Source: JANNXQ01 sp038238555
GTDB lineage: Bacteria > Verrucomicrobiota > Verrucomicrobiia > Chthoniobacterales > Chthoniobacteraceae
Direction: 5' to 3'
DNA length: 40,361 bases
NCBI GenBank assembly: GCA_038238555.1
Contig: JBBRXP010000034.1
Coordinates: 1 to 40,361, forward strand
Shown here: piece after piece, positions 23,557-31,800 of the stretch
Layout of the letters: every line of letters starts with the position of its first letter
Position numbering within the stretch: the stretch's first letter is position 1
Translations under genes and position numbers: made by a program
Notes under the pieces: model-generated
Database searches by the model: none
Told to the model about the DNA's origin: nothing
Seen by the model: only the letters and a program-made list of their open reading frames with translations

Positions 23557-23721
23557 CCATGCGCTGCAGCGAACGGCTCCGCGTGTCACGGTAGCTGCTA
23601 TTTTACGTCCGAGAGCTTTCACTTTGGCCCACCTTTTTCCGTAGCTCGTCTGCTGTCCTTCGTCTCACCTTCGCAGCTACCGCGCCACGCTCCGCGGTCG
23701 CTGAGCTTGGGGTCGTTAGGC
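23551..23721 (+). repeat. Integron attC site
   Basis: R'' GCCTAAC 23551-23557 and R' GTTAGGC 23715-23721, standard 171-bp type. Confidence 0.92.
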
Positions 23722-24152
23722 GTTCTCGCGCCTCTCCCGTGAACGTAGCCATCCATGACTAACTCCGAAGCCAACGTTACGAGTAGTCTGAGCGGTTCTG
23801 AGTCGCTCGTGAATTCGAGCGTCGGCAGGCGAGGCGAGCGCGTTCACCCTCGCGGCGTGGCGGACAGGTTTCGAGGATTTGGCATTGCCCGGCTTCGGCC
23901 ACGTTGCCACCCTTGCGGCGATGAGTGGCGTTACTCCACTTTGCGCTTCGCTTTCGCTGTCGTTGCCAGAGTTACGCTCCACATCTTCAGTTCGGGCATC
24001 GGTTCGCTTGGCGGGCAGTTTCCTTCCCACTCCCCAGCCACCTTCTGCTGCGTTGCCCTCAGCCTGCCACTCTCCGCAGAGCGGAGCGAGGCTGTTACTT
24101 TCACGCCCCGTTTTGCAGCCACGCACCAACGCTGTCGCAAGTCCGACCGAAC
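23722..24152. other. Cassette with only a doubtful open frame
   Basis: Cassette ends are complementary (GTTAGGC 23715, GCCTAAC 24153). An open frame from ATG 23755 (MTNSEANVTSSLSGSESLVN) turns arginine/proline-rich and has no stop before the attC site. No family is visible on either strand. Confidence 0.4.
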
Positions 24153-24324
24153 GCCTAACCATTCGCTGCAGCGAACGGCTCCGCGTGTCACGGTAGCTGC
24201 TATTCTGGCTTGTGCCCGTCTCGTCCGGTCGTGGCTTTGTCCTACGTCCGTTGCCTCTTTCTGCGCTCCACCTTCGCAGCTACCGCGCCACGCTCCGCCG
24301 TCGCTGAGCTTGGGGTCGTTAGCC
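24153..24324 (+). repeat. Integron attC site
   Basis: R'' GCCTAAC 24153-24159 and R' GTTAGCC 24318-24324, standard type. The next cassette ends with the complementary GGCTAAC at 24884. Confidence 0.92.
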
Positions 24325-24883
24325 GTCTTGAGGCCCACCTTGCAGCCACAAGCTATGAGCGATTACTTTCACCAGTTTGATTGCCGGTTCGCTGGCGTGA
24401 GCTTTTTTGCCTTTCTCTGCGCTCGACAGTTTGGATTCGCCGTTCATGCTCGGCGTCTTGCCACGCGTCTGCGTCCGTCACTTTCCCAGGCCCGCCGTCT
24501 CGCGGCGGGAGTGAGCCTTTCCGGTGCGGCTCTGGCTTACGTGCCGGGCTTTGCGGCAAGAGGCGGTTTCGGGCGCTTTCTCCGGGCGGCGAACTTACCG
24601 GAGCGAGTCGGTGCGCGGCTGAGCCGGCTGCGCGCGACGCGGGCTCTCGGGCGCCGTTTTGCGGCGAGGCGACAGACTTGCCGCGGGCGTCGGTGGTTCG
24701 TCGCGGGCTTTGCGGCCACGCGCCGGGATCTTTCCCGCTCTCTGCGGGCGGGGCTGAGCTTGCTGGACCATCCGGCTAGTTCATCCACGAGGTGCTCCGG
24801 GCGACGGTTTCGGATCCGAAGAGCTTCGTGCGGCGCGCCGTCTTCTCTTATCACTCTGCGGCGGCGAACCAAGGAGAATAAAC
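24325..24883. other. Cassette with unrecognised sequence and repeat relatives
   Basis: An open frame from ATG 24355 (MSDYFHQFDCRFAGVSFFAF) is followed by arginine-rich, low-information sequence. The part at about 24540-24830 resembles the repeat unit at 22435-22700: both contain GGCGCTTTCTCCG and end in TTCATCCACGAGGT. Possibly one short gene plus a repeat, or non-coding. Confidence 0.35.
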
Positions 24884-25049
24884 GGCTAACAATGGCGCTG
24901 CAGCTAACCGCTCCGGCTGTCACGGTAGCTGCTATTTCTGGCTCGGGAGTTTCTCGTGCGGGCCACATTTCTCTCTGGCTCGTATGTCCTATCTTCGCTC
25001 CACCCGCGCAGCCGGCGCGCCAGCCTCCGCGGTCTCTGAGCTTGAGTCG
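24884..25049 (+). repeat. Last attC site of the array, cut at the crossover point
   Basis: R'' GGCTAAC 24884-24890 and normal arms up to GAGCTTGAGTCG. The site ends exactly at the G (25049) where integrase cuts; the expected TTAGGC is replaced by GGCTGG. This marks the end of the recognisable array. Confidence 0.8.
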
Positions 25050-25368
25050 GGCTGGCGCGCCCGCTGCACGGCGGCGGAAAGGCGGAGGCGGAAGCAGCGG
25101 GCGCCATATCGCTCGAAGCAGAAAGTCTTGCGCGCGCGGCAACGGACGTGAGACAACGCCGCGACCGAACGAGAGACGCCACCGGGCGCGGAGAACCTGC
25201 TGGCACCGTCCATCGGGGTTTTGGTGGAGTTGCCCAATTCGCTCGGGTGCGAGTGGGGGGAGCTATTCAGCGGGTTGGAGTGAAGGTACGAAGAGGCGCG
25301 GGCAGGGCGGCGAGGGCGCCGCTGGCACTTCCGACGAAGAGGGCGTCGCCGCTACGGGGGGCGGCGAC
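25050..25368. other. Gene-free boundary between integron and chromosome
   Basis: GC-rich DNA without a supported gene. At 25307-25355 (minus strand) lies one copy of the GTAGCGGCGACG repeat that is also seen at 32664. Confidence 0.5.
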
Positions 25369-26808
25369 TCACCGGACGTCTTCCACCCAGCTTGCAAATT
25401 GGTAGCTCGTGGCGGGGCCGATGGCCAGATTGCCGAGGTCTTCGTCGTAATGAAAATCGCCGGTGCCGCTGAGAGTCGCGCTCTGGCCGATGGCGGCTCC
25501 GATGAACGCGCCCGAGCCCGAGATGCTGATGTCGAAGGCGGGCGCATCGAGGACGCCGATGAATGTGGCGGTGCCGCTGAGCGTGAAACGGCAGCTCCCC
25601 ACCGTGGGGGTGACGCCGTAGATTTGCAGGTTCCGGGCGACGTTGGTTTGGTTGACGATGCCGCCGCCGGAGAGGGTGATGTTTTGCTCGCTGTAGATGG
25701 CCACGTGCACGCCGGGCATCTGCTGAATGTAGCCGGTGCCGGTGACGCTGGTGGCGCCCGTGACCCAGATATTCACGTAGCTTTCCTGCCCCGCGACGTG
25801 CGGCGCGAGCACGAGTGGATTGCCGCTCGCGATGATATTGAGCGAGCTGACTTTGTAGTTCTGCGGGGAGCCGGCGGGCCCGCCCACCAGCGTCATGCCG
25901 CCGGGCGGATCGTTGATCGCATTTGGCGTGATGTTCACCGCCGACCACGCTGGCTTGGTGACGGGCGGCAGCACGGTGGAGAAATTGTTGAAGACCGAGC
26001 CGTGGACGTTGCCGGTGTTTTGGATCGCTCCGCCGTTGGACGATGCGTTGCCCCACACGGTGCCGCCGTTGAGGTTGGAGAGGTTGCCGCTTGCATTGGT
26101 AGCGATGTCGCCGCGCATCTGGCGTTTGGCCGGATTGTATTGTGCGGCCGTGGATTTCGCGGTGTCCGCGGAGTCGAAGCTGTCGATGATACCGGTGCCG
26201 CTCATCGTGATTTCATTTTGCGCGCTGAGCCAGCGGACGAGGAGGCGCGCATTCACCGGCGCGGCCATCACCTCGATGGTGCGGGCGACTTGCGGGAGCC
26301 GAAGCACGCCGCCGGTGAGGTCGCCGGTGAAGCGCGACTTGCGGAGCACTCCGCGGTGATTCTTTACGCCGCCCACGGTGAGCGCAGCGCCCTCGATGCC
26401 GGCGCGGCAGGTGCCGGCGACCTCCGCCACGCCGGTCGCGCGCACGCGATACCAAGGCTGCCCATTGCGGTCGGCGATGGCGTTGTCCACGCGCACGCTG
26501 GAATAGACTTTGTTGTTCCCCTCCCCCTTGTGCGGACCGATCGCGGGCACCCAGGTCTTTGGGAAAGTGCTGGCGTCGGCCGGGGTCCAGCCAGTCCATG
26601 CAGTCGCGGGATCGGTGAGCGAGAGATTCATCGCATTCATCGCAAAGTCCGCGCCCGTCTCCGCCGAGGCCAGTGCTTCATTCCAACTCAACGAGTGGTA
26701 AGTCGTGGCGTGACGATTGCCGACCTGGTAAAGCGACGCGGTGGCAATCAGCGCCAGCACCCCGAGCGAGAGCAGCGCGACGATGAGGATGCCGCCGGAC
26801 TTGTTCAT
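25369..26808 (-). CDS. PilX-like surface/pseudopilus protein with DUF7305-type domain
   Basis: A 479-residue protein. The N-terminus MNKSGGILIVALLSLGVLAL is a single transmembrane helix of the PilX type, followed by an extended region. The C-terminal 250 residues carry beta-helix-like repeats (ITLSGGGIVNQTNVARNLQI, TLSGTATFIGVLDAPAF, GSGAFIGAAIGQSATLSGTG) as in DUF7305, common in proteins encoded with prepilins. It is the last gene of a three-gene operon and overlaps the PilW-like gene by four bases, which fixes the start at 26808 despite the longer open frame. Probable role: minor component of a type IV pilus or type II secretion-like fibre. Confidence 0.78.
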   Translation of the reverse strand: MNKSGGILIVALLSLGVLALIATASLYQVGNRHATTYHSLSWNEALASAETGADFAMNAMNLSLTDPATAWTGWTPADASTFPKTWVPAIGPHKGEGNNKVYSSVRVDNAIADRNGQPWYRVRATGVAEVAGTCRAGIEGAALTVGGVKNHRGVLRKSRFTGDLTGGVLRLPQVARTIEVMAAPVNARLLVRWLSAQNEITMSGTGIIDSFDSADTAKSTAAQYNPAKRQMRGDIATNASGNLSNLNGGTVWGNASSNGGAIQNTGNVHGSVFNNFSTVLPPVTKPAWSAVNITPNAINDPPGGMTLVGGPAGSPQNYKVSSLNIIASGNPLVLAPHVAGQESYVNIWVTGATSVTGTGYIQQMPGVHVAIYSEQNITLSGGGIVNQTNVARNLQIYGVTPTVGSCRFTLSGTATFIGVLDAPAFDISISGSGAFIGAAIGQSATLSGTGDFHYDEDLGNLAIGPATSYQFASWVEDVR

Positions 26809-27410
26809 TTGAATCGGATCGTTCGCGCCGCCACCGTGGCCGAGACCGTGGTGCCCTCGGTGCTCGCCGCGCTGGCTGCATGGTGCTTCGGGGTAAAGGT
26901 GAGCGAGAACTTCACCACCGTGCTCAAGCCGGCAAAGCTGAGCGCAAAATCGCTGAGGCCGGATGCGACGGCTACTTGCGTGGTCTGGCCCGTGGCCTCG
27001 ACGGTTTGCTCGCGGAGCAGCGAAGTGCCGCTCATAAAATACGTGACCACCACGGGCCGCGCGGGATCGCCATATTGCGGCACGCCATTGACGATCGCGG
27101 GATCGACAGGCACGCCCGTTGGATTGCCCTGCGCATCGTAGGCCGCGTAATAATCTGGCAGCTCCAGCGACAGCGTCTGCCCGCCAGGCGGGATGGTGAC
27201 GGTGAGCGCGCCGCGGATGTCGCGCGTGATGTAATCGACGGCGCGCAATTGCGCGATCGAGTCGGCCGAGTAATCGCTGCTCCAAATAAAACTCCGCTGC
27301 AGCGAGATGCTCGAATAGACGACCGAGGCTAGGATGGCCGAGCCCGCGCTCATGCTCACGAGCATCTCGATCAGCGTGAAAGCCCGGCAGACAGTGGCTG
27401 GAGCGCGCAT
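26805..27410 (-). CDS. PilW-like prepilin-type protein
   Basis: A 201-residue protein with a class III signal: a short basic leader, then AFTLIEMLVSMSAGSAILAS, where the Glu at +5 of the mature protein is conserved and the leader peptide would be cut and methylated by PilD. The rest is a globular beta-rich region (SLELPDYYAAYDAQGNPTGV) typical of PilW/pseudopilins. One base separates its start from the PilV-like stop, and its own stop overlaps the next gene (ATGA). The three would be co-transcribed and assembled together. Confidence 0.82.
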   Translation of the reverse strand: MRAPATVCRAFTLIEMLVSMSAGSAILASVVYSSISLQRSFIWSSDYSADSIAQLRAVDYITRDIRGALTVTIPPGGQTLSLELPDYYAAYDAQGNPTGVPVDPAIVNGVPQYGDPARPVVVTYFMSGTSLLREQTVEATGQTTQVAVASGLSDFALSFAGLSTVVKFSLTFTPKHHAASAASTEGTTVSATVAARTIRFK

Positions 27411-27411
27411 C

Positions 27412-27972
27412 TCAGTTCCTCCCGCTGATGCCGCCGCGTCCGAAGATCATGCTCATCTGCCGCATCCGGGTGCGCCCGCCATTGGTTACCCAGCTCGAAG
27501 TCACGTCGATCCGCACCGCAGGCAGTGTCGGCAATGCGGCGTCTCCCGCAAGCACTACCGTCCGCATTCCATCCGGATCTCTGCGGACTTGGATGGGCGT
27601 CCCCGCTCCCGCCGGGAAGGTCGCGATGTCGATGGTCTCGGTGAGCGCTCCGAGGTCGCCGCCCGAATCCGGCGCGGTGGCGAGAAGCGTGTTGGCGATG
27701 TAGTTGGCGTCGGTCACCTGAGTCCAAGTGGAAGAGCGCAACTGTTCCGCGCGGCCATTGAGGGTCCGCACGCTCGCGGTGGATTCCAGCGTCGAGCGGA
27801 GCAAGCCGAGCACGTGCGAATTGGTGAGAAAGATGCCGCTGAAAAAAAGCACGACCACGGACATCGCCACCATGATCTCCACGATGGTCGAGGCGGTCGA
27901 ACGCGATTTGTTTTTGCAGTGCGCACGATGCACAGCCTGCGGAGAGCAGAAGCGATACCCGCGCGCGCTCAC
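27412..27972 (-). CDS. PilV-like prepilin-type protein
   Basis: A 186-residue protein with a prepilin-like helix STASTIVEIMVAMSVVVLFF preceded by a longer basic stretch; the conserved Glu is present (IVE). First gene of the operon. Start ATG 27972 gives a leader of about 30 residues, longer than usual, so a later start near residue 20 is possible. The promoter must lie in the 50-bp gap to the divergent cytochrome gene at 28024. No pilus assembly ATPase or PilD is in the window. Confidence 0.75.
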   Translation of the reverse strand: MSARGYRFCSPQAVHRAHCKNKSRSTASTIVEIMVAMSVVVLFFSGIFLTNSHVLGLLRSTLESTASVRTLNGRAEQLRSSTWTQVTDANYIANTLLATAPDSGGDLGALTETIDIATFPAGAGTPIQVRRDPDGMRTVVLAGDAALPTLPAVRIDVTSSWVTNGGRTRMRQMSMIFGRGGISGRN

Positions 27973-28023
27973 TGCCCACTGGCGCTGCTAAGAATCCCCG
28001 GTTATAAAGATTCCCAACCTCAC

Positions 28024-29550
28024 ATGAAGCGCACCCTTTCCCTCTTCGTTTACGCCGCCCTCGTCCTTGGCGTAGTTGCCGCGCCTCCGCCGAAGAAAGA
28101 GGAGGAAGACCCCAACGCGCCGGTGAGTTACTTCAAAAAAATCCGCCCCATCTTCCAGGCGCAGTGCCAGGGCTGTCATCAGCCCGCGAAGAACAAGGGC
28201 GGCTACGTGATGACCGATTTTGCCAAGCTGCTGGAAGGCGGCGACAGCGTGAAAGACGGCCTGCGCGCCATCGTGGCCAAAGACCCCGCGCACTCGCTGC
28301 TCGTGAAACAAATCACACCCGACAACGGCGAGGCCGAGATGCCGCCGAAAAAAGCTCCGCTACCCGAGGCCGACATCGCCCTCATCAGCCGTTGGATCGC
28401 CGAGGGCGCGGCCGACGACACACCGCCCAACGCAAAGCAGCGCTTCGACTCCGAGCACTTGCCCCTCTACAGCCGCCCGCCGGTCATCACGTCGCTCGAT
28501 TTTTCGCCCGACGGCTCCCTGCTCGCCGTCGCCGGATTTCACGAAGTGGTGCTGTGGAAAAGCGACGGCTCCTCGATGCTCGCGCGGCTCGTCGGCTTGA
28601 GCGAACGCATCCAGGCCGTGCGCTTTTCCCCCGACGGCAAGCGGCTCGCAGCCTGCGGCGGACGGCCCGCGCAGATGGGCGAAGTGCAAATCTGGGACGT
28701 GGAAAAACGCAAGCTCACCTTGAGCGCGCCCATCGGCTTCGACACCGTGTATGGCATCAACTGGTCGCCGGATGGCAAGGTCGTCTCCTTCGGTTGCTCG
28801 GATAATTCCGTGCGCGCCATCGACGCCGACACGGGCCAGCAAGTGCTGCTGCTCATCTCCCACAGCGATTGGGTGCTCGGCACCGTCTTCAGCCAGAAAG
28901 GCGACCAGCTCGTGAGCGTCGGCCGCGACATGAGCGCCAAGCTCATCGAAGTATCCACCCAGCGTTTCATCGACAACTTATCGAGCATCACCCCCGGCGC
29001 GCTGCGCGGTGGATTGCAAGCCGTCGCCCGGCACCCGCAGCGCGATGAGTTCCTCGTCGGCGGCGCCGATGGCGTGCCGCAAGCCTATCGCATCGTGCGC
29101 AAAGTCCAGCGCCGCATCGGCGACAACGCGCTCTGCATCCGCAAATGGCCCGCCATGCAGGGCCGCATCTACTCCGTCGAATTCGCGCCCGACGGCAAGA
29201 CGTTCGCCGCCGCCAGCTCGCTCGATGGCAAAGGCGCGGTGAATTTTTACAACTACGATTTCAGCACCGAGATGCCCGCCGACATTCTCGCCATCGAAAA
29301 CAAAGCCGCCACCGGCCGCAGCGACGACGAAAAGAAAACCGTGGAAGCCCACTACACCAGCGACGTGAAGCTGCTCGCCAGCCTCGCGCTCGACGCCGGC
29401 GTCTATGCCGTCACCTACCGCCCCGACGGCGCCTCGGTCGCCGCCGCCGGGGAGGACGGCAAAGTGCGTTTCATCCGCGCCGCCGACGCAAAGGTCGCCA
29501 AAGAATTCATCCCCGTCCCCCTCCAGCCCGCTGCCACCGCCGCAAAGTAG
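28024..29550 (+). CDS. Exported cytochrome c/WD40-repeat protein
   Basis: A 508-residue protein. A signal peptide (MKRTLSLFVYAALVLGVVAA) precedes a planctomycete-type cytochrome c domain with heme site CQGCH (48-52) and MPPKKAPLPE. A seven-bladed WD40-like propeller follows (ITSLDFSPDGSLLAVAG, IQAVRFSPDGKRLAACGG, GINWSPDGKVVSFG and later blades) to the C-terminus. In planctomycetes and Verrucomicrobia such proteins are usually encoded beside DUF1549/DUF1553 and DUF1501 genes, and may pass electrons or bind partners in the periplasm. Here both such pairs lie some kilobases away. The start is the ATG before the signal peptide; the open frame upstream is not coding. Confidence 0.87.
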   Translation: MKRTLSLFVYAALVLGVVAAPPPKKEEEDPNAPVSYFKKIRPIFQAQCQGCHQPAKNKGGYVMTDFAKLLEGGDSVKDGLRAIVAKDPAHSLLVKQITPDNGEAEMPPKKAPLPEADIALISRWIAEGAADDTPPNAKQRFDSEHLPLYSRPPVITSLDFSPDGSLLAVAGFHEVVLWKSDGSSMLARLVGLSERIQAVRFSPDGKRLAACGGRPAQMGEVQIWDVEKRKLTLSAPIGFDTVYGINWSPDGKVVSFGCSDNSVRAIDADTGQQVLLLISHSDWVLGTVFSQKGDQLVSVGRDMSAKLIEVSTQRFIDNLSSITPGALRGGLQAVARHPQRDEFLVGGADGVPQAYRIVRKVQRRIGDNALCIRKWPAMQGRIYSVEFAPDGKTFAAASSLDGKGAVNFYNYDFSTEMPADILAIENKAATGRSDDEKKTVEAHYTSDVKLLASLALDAGVYAVTYRPDGASVAAAGEDGKVRFIRAADAKVAKEFIPVPLQPAATAAK

Positions 29551-29593
29551 CGGAGCGGCGGCGTCCTCGCCGCCCGCGGGCCTGCGACTGCAA

Positions 29594-29914
29594 CTAAGCC
29601 AACCCAGCCTTCAACGCGCTCAGCGCATCGTGCGCCGCAAGCACCGCGCGCCGCGTTCCGTCGGAGAGACTCTCCTCCGCCTCCGCCGCCCGCTTCGCGC
29701 CGTCGGCCGCTTCCTCCGCCTCGATGATGTGGTCGCGAATCGAGCGCTCATCCGCACCCCGGGTCTCATCGCGCGCCTTCCGAGTCTTGTCATGAAGCTC
29801 TCCCACGATTGCCTTCAGCGCGGCCGATGCGCCCGGCTCCGCGTTCATCTTCGTCACGAGTCCGTCGATTTGCTCTTCGATGTCGCTGAGTTGTTGCGGA
29901 ATGGATGCAGCCAT
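29594..29914 (-). CDS. Small helical conserved hypothetical protein
   Basis: A 106-residue, highly charged helical protein (MAASIPQQLSDIEEQIDGLV, then ELHDKTRKARDETRG and EAEEAADGAKRAAEAEESL). No family recognised; the pattern suggests a coiled-coil bundle. ATG 29914 begins the amphipathic helix, while the open frame further upstream is antisense to the next gene. It is divergent from the DUF3008 gene. Confidence 0.55.
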   Translation of the reverse strand: MAASIPQQLSDIEEQIDGLVTKMNAEPGASAALKAIVGELHDKTRKARDETRGADERSIRDHIIEAEEAADGAKRAAEAEESLSDGTRRAVLAAHDALSALKAGLA

Positions 29915-30020
29915 AAATTTTCGTGTTTGGTTAATCCCATTTCGACCGCCAGCCCCTCGGTGGCCGCATGGTTCGCTCGTCCAATCCATCCAGCCACCTC
30001 TCTTCGCGCGAAACTGGAGT

Positions 30021-30209
30021 ATGCCCGCAAAATCAAAAAAGCAGCAGATGGCCGCCGGCGCCGCGCTCGCCGCCAAGCGCGGAGAAATCAAGAAGTCGTC
30101 GCTCAAAGGCGCATCCCGCCAGATTGCCGAGTCGATGAACGAGAAACAGCTTGAAGAATTCGCCCACACCAAACTCAAAAATCTGCCGAAAAAGAAGAAC
30201 GCCAATTAG
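30021..30209 (+). CDS. DUF3008 family protein
   Basis: A 62-residue basic protein matching DUF3008 over its full length: MPAKSKKQQMAAGAALAAKR, GEIKKSSLKGASRQIAESM, LEEFAHTKLKNLPKKK. The family consists of small soluble proteins of unknown function, widespread in Proteobacteria and Verrucomicrobia. A ribosome binding site (GGAG) lies five bases before ATG 30021. The BON gene follows 11 bases later, suggesting co-transcription. Confidence 0.87.
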   Translation: MPAKSKKQQMAAGAALAAKRGEIKKSSLKGASRQIAESMNEKQLEEFAHTKLKNLPKKKNAN

Positions 30210-30220
30210 CCGGGATCCGC

Positions 30221-30538
30221 ATGAAGATTTTCGCAATCCTCTTTCGCTGGCCGCGACCTTCCCGGCGCAGGCCGCCGAGAATTCCCCGTCACCCGGCACA
30301 ACGCGAGCCGGCCCACATCAAGACCGACGAAGACATTCGCTTTGCAGTCATCAAGGGACTTCTTGCAAATCCGAACGTCCTGGCCGCCGATGTCCGCGTG
30401 CAGGTGAAAGACAATGTCGTCACCCTCCGCGGCATGGTGCGCGACGCGGAGGCGAAGAGCGTGGCCGCGGGAGTCGCTCGCAGCGTGCCGGGGGTGAGAG
30501 AGGTAAAAAACTTCCTCGAAGTGCGGCCGAAAAAATAG
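30221..30538 (+). CDS. BON-domain protein with a scrambled N-terminus
   Basis: A 105-residue protein. Residues 33-100 are a BON domain (TDEDIRFAVIKGLLANP, VTLRGMVRDAEAKSVAAG, VPGVREVKNFLEV), a periplasmic or membrane-associated binding module. The first 30 residues in this frame (FRWPRPSRRRPPRIPRH) are not signal-like. The next frame over the same bases reads LSLAATFPAQAAENSPSPG, a good signal-peptide end. Two compensating one-base changes (near 30241 and 30300) would explain this. The real protein is probably exported. Confidence 0.75.
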   Translation: MKIFAILFRWPRPSRRRPPRIPRHPAQREPAHIKTDEDIRFAVIKGLLANPNVLAADVRVQVKDNVVTLRGMVRDAEAKSVAAGVARSVPGVREVKNFLEVRPKK

Positions 30539-30573
30539 CGCCGCGCCCTCTTCACCTCTCCGGTGGCTCGGCG

Positions 30574-31134
30574 TTATTCTTTCTTCGCGACGCCGATAAC
30601 CCCGCAACCCACGCGTCCGCCTGCATCGCCGCTCGGTTGCGTTTTCAGATCGTCCGCCTTTGCATGCACGATGACGCCGCGTCCGATGATCGACGCCGGA
30701 CCTTCAAACCGCAGGTGCTTGTCCACGACATCCAGCTTGGCCACGCCGCTTTCGTCCGCCGAAATATTACCCAAGTCCCCCGCGTGCCGCTTCTCCGCGT
30801 CATGTCCGGCGTGCGGCATTCCGGTCGGATTAAAGTGTCCGCCAGCCGATGCGCCATCCTTCGCCGTGCAATCGCCAAACTCATGAATGTGAAAGCCGTG
30901 CTTGCCCGGCGTGAGACCCTTGATCTCCGCCACCACCCGCACGCCCTCCTTCTCACGCGAAAAAGTAACCGTGCCACTCACCGTATTGCCCTCCGTCGGA
31001 TGAACGACGGCGATCGCCTTGTCGATGGAATGTTCCTTTTTCTCCTCCTCCGCCCGCAGCGGAGAAGCCAGGATAAGGCCGAGACCGAGCAGCGCGGAAA
31101 GCGCGGGGATGCAGTAGTGATTTGGTGTCTTCAT
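30574..31134 (-). CDS. sodC: Cu-Zn superoxide dismutase
   Basis: A 186-residue exported enzyme converting superoxide to hydrogen peroxide and oxygen in the periplasm. A signal peptide covers about residues 1-28 (ALSALLGLGLILASPLRA). Metal ligands are in place: FHIHEFGDC (His82, His84), GGHFNP (His100), His108 or His111, RHAGDLGN (His117, Asp120) and VIVHAKADD (His157). Cys89 and Cys177 would form the structural disulfide. Length is normal for bacterial SodC. It stands alone, convergent with the BON gene; no regulator site was identified. Confidence 0.92.
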   Translation of the reverse strand: MKTPNHYCIPALSALLGLGLILASPLRAEEEKKEHSIDKAIAVVHPTEGNTVSGTVTFSREKEGVRVVAEIKGLTPGKHGFHIHEFGDCTAKDGASAGGHFNPTGMPHAGHDAEKRHAGDLGNISADESGVAKLDVVDKHLRFEGPASIIGRGVIVHAKADDLKTQPSGDAGGRVGCGVIGVAKKE

Positions 31135-31272
31135 GGTGAAGATCAATCGACGGAGACGCCGGCAGCGGATGCGAGAAATATCGTGCAACCGCCCATTCCT
31201 CCCATCCCCGGATAACTCCCCCGCCAGTGGCATCTCCATTGCTCACCTCATAAGTGCTCACTCCTCGCACCA

Positions 31273-31800
31273 ATGGAAAACCGAACTGCCGCTGCTCCCA
31301 AGGCTTCCGCACCGAGCGGCAATACCCTGGTGGCAAAGCTCGCCGAGATGGTGGCCTCCGATTTGCCCGGCGCGGAGATCGCCTGCCTGTCCCTGGGCTC
31401 CTGCCTGGCCGTGGTCGTCCACGATCCGATCGTAAAGGTCGGAGGGATTCTCAATTTCATGTTACCCGACTCGTCGATCAATCCGACTCGGGCCAAAGAA
31501 TCCCCCTGCATGTTTGTGGATACCGGTGTGCCGCTGCTCCTCGAAGCCGTCCTCGCCTTGGGTGCCGAGAAGTCGCGCTTGCTCGTAAAAGTGGCGGGCG
31601 GCGCGCAATTTCTCGACGACCAGCGGACCATGAGCATCGGACAAAGGAATCTGGGAACGCTCATGCAAGTCCTGCAAAAGAGCGGAGTAAAAGTAACAGC
31701 CACCGATGTGGGCGGGCGCGTGAGCCGCAACCTTCGCCTCACTCTAAGTAACGGCCGATTGACCATCCAGACCCCTGCCCGGGAACCTTACTTGTTATGA
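31273..31800 (+). CDS. cheD: CheD-like protein lacking two catalytic residues
   Basis: A 175-residue CheD homologue (LSLGSCLAVVVHDPIVKVGG, FMLPDSS, GAQFLDD, IGQRNLGTLMQVLQKSGVKV, GGRVSRNLRLTLSNGRL). CheD deamidates chemoreceptor glutamines using a Cys-His-Thr triad. The cysteine is present (Cys44). At the spacing of the Thermotoga enzyme, the threonine (six before) is Cys38 and the histidine (17 after) is Asn61. Deamidase activity is therefore doubtful, and it may act by binding only. It overlaps the HDOD gene by four bases (ATGA, 31797-31800). No chemoreceptor or CheC lies in the window. Confidence 0.85.
   Translation: MENRTAAAPKASAPSGNTLVAKLAEMVASDLPGAEIACLSLGSCLAVVVHDPIVKVGGILNFMLPDSSINPTRAKESPCMFVDTGVPLLLEAVLALGAEKSRLLVKVAGGAQFLDDQRTMSIGQRNLGTLMQVLQKSGVKVTATDVGGRVSRNLRLTLSNGRLTIQTPAREPYLL

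Noticed and set aside
23755..27141. A 1128-codon open frame on the plus strand
   Set aside because: It crosses two attC sites and runs antisense to the prepilin-type genes. The composition is arginine/alanine-rich without domains, an effect of high GC content.
27334..28023. Upstream extension of the cytochrome-WD40 gene
   Set aside because: The open frame continues upstream but is antisense to the PilV-like gene. A perfect signal peptide begins at ATG 28024.
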